From Phycisphaerales bacterium (GTDB taxonomy: Bacteria; Planctomycetota; Phycisphaerae; UBA1845), in the NCBI GenBank assembly GCA_020852275.1, contig JADZBE010000038.1:1-64000 (forward strand): 64,000 bases of DNA, read 5' to 3'. Shown one piece after another: positions 60,715 to 64,000 of the stretch. The position numbers and the translations under genes are program-made. How positions within the stretch are numbered: position 1 is the first letter of the stretch; each line of letters begins with the position of its first letter. The notes beneath the pieces were generated by a model. That model was not told the DNA's origin. It saw nothing but the letters and a program-made list of their open reading frames with translations, and did not search any database.

Positions 60715-62949
60715 TCAGCGGATGGCCTGACTGCTCAGTCGCGAAAGCCGTCGCTCGCGGAGTTGGCGGGCGCGGGGGCTGTCAAGGTGGACGAGAAAGG
60801 GGCTATTCCAACTGGACAGGAGGGAGCGCGCGTCCATTTGCGGGGCGGCACAGATCCGGAAGCGGAACCTCAGGCGTCCGGGGGCAGCGGGCGGGAAGTT
60901 GACGTACCAGTAATTATGATAAAGACATACGGCCAGCTCGCCATTTGTTGGATCGAGTCCGCGCCCCCACTTGCCGGTGTTGATGCCGCCGAAGTGAATC
61001 ACCGGCGCGTCGGGTGAATGAAACGCAAGGCTCGTCCCGTCGCGCCACCGCATCTCGACGCCCTGCTGCACGACGTGCCAGTCGCGGCACGCTCCGGGAA
61101 GCTCGTCCAAACCCGGTCGATGCCAAAATCCGCCGGATTCAGCCCATACTTCGTCCGGTTTGGCCTGCGGACGCCAGACAAGGAAACATGCGTTCGGCGC
61201 TTCCACATACTCCTTGACGCCCGAAAGGAGAAATTCGTGCATGCGACCGTCGCGCCAGGTTCGGCGCGTCACGCTCAGACCCCGCCAGCCGGGCGCTTCC
61301 AGTGAGCATCGCGCGGCACTCCACAACTCACATTCCCTGTGCTCGATCGCGCCGATGCGGGCCTCCACACGATCCCTGCGAATCGACGAATCGCCGTGCC
61401 GCAACTGCTGCCGCGTGCCGCCCAGGGTTTCAACCACGACAAGAGGAAAATTCGTTGCACGCGCCGCAGCATTCGCCGACGCGTTGCAATGCGCCTCGAA
61501 CGTCATCGGTTGAAAACCCGATCGGCGCAGCGCAACCAGGGGATCGCCCGCCGGCCTGGCCCATGTGATGAGCGAGGCCATCGCCTGCGGCTCCTTGGGC
61601 ACGACCACCCATGCGCGCGCGGCGGCGGCATTTGGTTGAAAGAGCACCTCGCCGCTTTCGGGAAAATCCTCGCGCGGGACCTGCGTCACCACATACTGAG
61701 CAGTTGTGCATTGCGGTGGAAAAAGAATGCAACCGTCGCCCTTTGCCAAATCGCACAGCACGTCTTCAGTGAGAAACCCAACTTCCTCGGCCGCGCGGTG
61801 AGCGATAAGCGATTTGTCCGCCCATTGTCGCTTGGAGTCCGGCGCTTCGGGTTCGCCGACGCAGCGCCAGCTTCCAAACGTGTGCTCCAGATACATCCAG
61901 ACGTCGCGCTGGACGGCGTCAAACGTCGTGCCGTCGTGCTTGGCAGTGGCAGGTATCAAGGGTTCGATCGCGCGCAGGGTCCGTCGTGCCTCGTAGGCCC
62001 GCCGCAACTCCAAGGGCGCGCTGGTCTGTCCGTCGGACCACCAGTCAGGCCAGGGACCTGTGTGTTCCGGGAAGGGCGCCCCGCACTGCTCCAGGGCGTC
62101 GAAGAACTCATCGATGGAGGCGGAGACGAACTCAAGTGATTCGACCGTGAGGGGCTCGCCATCCTGCAAACGCGGCGCGCCAGTCCGCGCGCCGCCGCTG
62201 CCTGCAGCGGTCGCTCCGCGCCTGGCGCTGTTCTCACGCCATGCGCGGCTCATCTCGGCCATCCACGGAGCGGCCAGACCGTTGTCGTCGAAAGTGCCAC
62301 ACCCTTGGAGAAGGCACACGGGCAAAGCGTAGTTTGTGCGACGCAGGTCATCCACAAGTTTCTGGGCGCCGCCGCAGAAGGCCTCAAAGCCGCGGTGCAT
62401 CCCATACACGTTGGCGCGGAGGTACTCATATCCGTTGAAGACGAGAATGCGCCCGCCGCCGGGCCCGCGCCAGGAGAACGCGTTGGGTCGCGCGAACGGC
62501 GTGCCGCCGCGCTCGTCGTTGATGGCGAAGGCCATGCGTTTCACACCCACTTCGCAGAGCAGATCGGGCATGCAGGCGTTGACGCCGTTGACGTCGCATT
62601 GCATGGCCGATCGCAGCGGGATGCCGTGCGCATCGCAGAACGCGCGGGCGTAACGCAACATGCGGCGGAAGTCCTCGGCGTCGAGGTGGTCCGAGCCGTT
62701 GAGGAAGGTCGCGGTCAAGGCGATGCGGCCCTGACGGGCAAGTTCGAGGAAGCCATCCGGCAACGGCGAGCCGCGGCGCAGCGCTTCGTCGATCATCCAG
62801 AAGCACTCGACGTTCCAGCGGTATTCCGGGTCGCGCCGCGCGAACCCGACGGACCGCTCGATGTTGCGAATCTGGTGCCGCCCGACCTCGTCGCGCGGAT
62901 GCGTGTAGCCGGGGTCGCTGTGCGAATGCTGGATGAGAAAGACCTTCAT
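60715..62949 (-). CDS. GH38-like (alpha-mannosidase N-terminal type) hydrolase
   Basis: This 744-residue protein starts at ATG 62949 and directly gives VFLIQHSHSDPGYTHPRDEV, the H-x-H-x-D metal-binding start of GH38-like (including DUF5054-type) enzymes. FWMIDEALRRG, ITATFLNGSD-like segment ALTATFLNGSDHLDAEDF and SAMQCDVNGVNACMPDLLCE (candidate nucleophile Asp) follow. The second half is beta-rich. There is no signal peptide, so it acts in the cytoplasm or by another route. It could process mannosyl or other alpha-glycosides. The frame extends to 63093, but the extra N-terminus lacks support. Confidence 0.7.
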   Translation of the reverse strand: MKVFLIQHSHSDPGYTHPRDEVGRHQIRNIERSVGFARRDPEYRWNVECFWMIDEALRRGSPLPDGFLELARQGRIALTATFLNGSDHLDAEDFRRMLRYARAFCDAHGIPLRSAMQCDVNGVNACMPDLLCEVGVKRMAFAINDERGGTPFARPNAFSWRGPGGGRILVFNGYEYLRANVYGMHRGFEAFCGGAQKLVDDLRRTNYALPVCLLQGCGTFDDNGLAAPWMAEMSRAWRENSARRGATAAGSGGARTGAPRLQDGEPLTVESLEFVSASIDEFFDALEQCGAPFPEHTGPWPDWWSDGQTSAPLELRRAYEARRTLRAIEPLIPATAKHDGTTFDAVQRDVWMYLEHTFGSWRCVGEPEAPDSKRQWADKSLIAHRAAEEVGFLTEDVLCDLAKGDGCILFPPQCTTAQYVVTQVPREDFPESGEVLFQPNAAAARAWVVVPKEPQAMASLITWARPAGDPLVALRRSGFQPMTFEAHCNASANAAARATNFPLVVVETLGGTRQQLRHGDSSIRRDRVEARIGAIEHRECELWSAARCSLEAPGWRGLSVTRRTWRDGRMHEFLLSGVKEYVEAPNACFLVWRPQAKPDEVWAESGGFWHRPGLDELPGACRDWHVVQQGVEMRWRDGTSLAFHSPDAPVIHFGGINTGKWGRGLDPTNGELAVCLYHNYWYVNFPPAAPGRLRFRFRICAAPQMDARSLLSSWNSPFLVHLDSPRARQLRERRLSRLSSQAIR

Positions 62950-63179
62950 GGCGAATCGTTGCGGATGATAGGGGAAGGTCGCGAAGGGGCAAGGCGACGT
63001 CGAAAGACGCGTATTCGTTGCGTCCGACGGCGCATGAAACCGGCGACCCAGCAGCTCCGCAATGAGTACAGGGCAACGCACGCGGGCGGGCAACCGCTTC
63101 GTTGCAAGTGCCTCGAAGGCGGTGTGCGGAACTCGCTTCCTTACGGGCGCGTCTCAGAAAGACCCGGTCGCCCGATCGC

Positions 63180-64000
63180 TCAGGACTGAAGAGAGGGCAA
63201 CTGGAAGAGGTCCACGCTCTCGTCGATGCGCGCCTGCCACTTGTCGCAGTCCCTCTCCAGCACCTGCTCCAGCGCGAGCACGGCGCGGACGTCGAACTGC
63301 CGACCGGCTCCGCCCTTCAACTCCGCCACGGCTTCCTCGATGGAGCGTCGCTGGCGATAGACGCGGTCGGTGGTCATGGCGTCGAAGGCATCGGCCACGA
63401 GCAGGACGCGCGCGCCGATGGGGATCTGGTCCGCCAGAAGTCCGTCGGGCATTCCGGAACCGTCGAAGTACTCGCGCTGGTGTCGGATGATGAGCACCTC
63501 GGATTCGAGGATGCGCAGACATTCGACGATGCGCGTGCTGATGAAGGGCACTTGCGCGATGATGGTCTGCTCCAAGGGCGTCAGCGGTCCGCGCTTCAGG
63601 AGGACGCGATCGGGGATGCCGACCTTGCCGATGTCGTGCAGCAGGCCGGCGTTGCTGACGGATTTGACCGTGCCCTGTGCGCACCCGAGCTGCCGCGCGA
63701 TTTCGCCGGCGTAGAAAGAGACGTTGACGGAATGCCGGGCCGTGTAGGGATCCTTTTCGACCAGAGCCTGACCCAGGCAGGTGATGCTCTGACCGTACAC
63801 GTCACGCGCGAGCGCCTTGAGCACGGCGATGCGCTTCTGAAGCGATTCAATCTGGTCGGCTTGCAGCGGCGCCGGCTCATCCTCCGCGTCCAAGCCGGCG
63901 GCGGCGCAGACGACGGTGTTGCGCCCGCGTCGCTTGGCGGTGTACATGGCGCGATCGGCCAGATCGAGCAGGTCCGCGGCGTTCTGCACGCGTGCATCCT
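63180..64000 (-). CDS. GGDEF/HD-GYP two-domain c-di-GMP protein (5' part outside window)
   Basis: The frame is open to the window edge. The first residues, VQNAADLLDLADRAMYTAKR then RGRNTVV, are the C-terminal end of a GGDEF domain (A-D-x-A-[ML]-Y-x-A-K-x-x-G-R-N). After a linker comes an HD-GYP domain: DPYTARHSVNVSFYAGEIAR, LLHDIGKVGIPD and HQREYFDGSGMPDGL. The last is a variant of HHExxDGxGYP with Gln in place of the second His and Met in place of Tyr, and with a Gly-Ser in the middle. HD-GYP domains hydrolyse c-di-GMP. Whether the GGDEF part is active cannot be seen. It may share signalling with the two PilZ genes at 18958-20086. Confidence 0.85.
   Translation of the reverse strand, partial: DARVQNAADLLDLADRAMYTAKRRGRNTVVCAAAGLDAEDEPAPLQADQIESLQKRIAVLKALARDVYGQSITCLGQALVEKDPYTARHSVNVSFYAGEIARQLGCAQGTVKSVSNAGLLHDIGKVGIPDRVLLKRGPLTPLEQTIIAQVPFISTRIVECLRILESEVLIIRHQREYFDGSGMPDGLLADQIPIGARVLLVADAFDAMTTDRVYRQRRSIEEAVAELKGGAGRQFDVRAVLALEQVLERDCDKWQARIDESVDLFQLPSLQS

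Overview
The window is GC-rich, gene-dense chromosomal DNA that looks like a planctomycete, most likely of the Phycisphaerae type. Supporting signs are a dockerin-like EF-hand tail, a 'DCNADGVPDDC' calcium-binding motif, many large secreted proteins of unknown role, two tandem alkaline-phosphatase-superfamily 'sulfatases', frequent GTG/TTG starts, and an intact mrdA-rodA pair showing that the host makes peptidoglycan. The class is inferred from protein style; no rRNA gene is present.

Layout. 1-6264 (+): a transposase tail, then a run of secreted proteins (two repeat/beta-type proteins, a dockerin-tailed protein, a sialidase-like gene broken by an in-frame amber codon, a PQQ-type beta-propeller) and a truncated second copy of the propeller gene. 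6181-8541 (-): ECF sigma factor, zinc-finger anti-sigma factor and a pentapeptide-rich secreted protein. 9091-14500 (+): an ABC ATPase, a small conserved protein, lutB-uma2-lutC and a seven-haem lipoprotein. 14849-18326 (+): mrdA-rodA, then tRNA-Cys (-) and two overlapping PilZ genes. 20397-24228: a secreted protein, a zinc-ribbon protein and a long SPFH/flotillin-like protein. 24932-36120: envelope and polysaccharide genes, with manC, a GT39-like membrane protein carrying three repeated soluble domains, two 'sulfatases' and an O-antigen-ligase-like protein with a helical-repeat tail. 36370-39230 (+): groES, a HEPN-like gene, a BolA-like gene and groEL, closed by a strong terminator. 39306-44174: dus, aroC, two tiny lipoproteins, a DUF4920 lipoprotein and a universal stress protein. 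44632-46974 (-): a secreted M14 carboxypeptidase. 48127-57313 (+): a membrane protein, a LOG-family protein, a SNF2 helicase, a glycosyltransferase and an asparagine synthetase. 57578-64000: a secreted glycosidase-like protein, moaB, a GH38-like protein and a GGDEF/HD-GYP protein cut by the window end.

The intergenic DNA is unusual. At least ten short tandem arrays, each with its own period (16, 19, 21, 23, 25, 27, 31 or 36 bp), sit against gene ends, and several include a stop or a start codon. A dispersed hairpin element with GTCAtTCCCGC-type ends recurs at five or more loci. The gene arrangements most worth following are groES-HEPN-BolA-like-groEL, lutB-uma2-lutC, and the membrane glycosyltransferase with its triple C-terminal domain. 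No CRISPR array or complete insertion sequence was seen.
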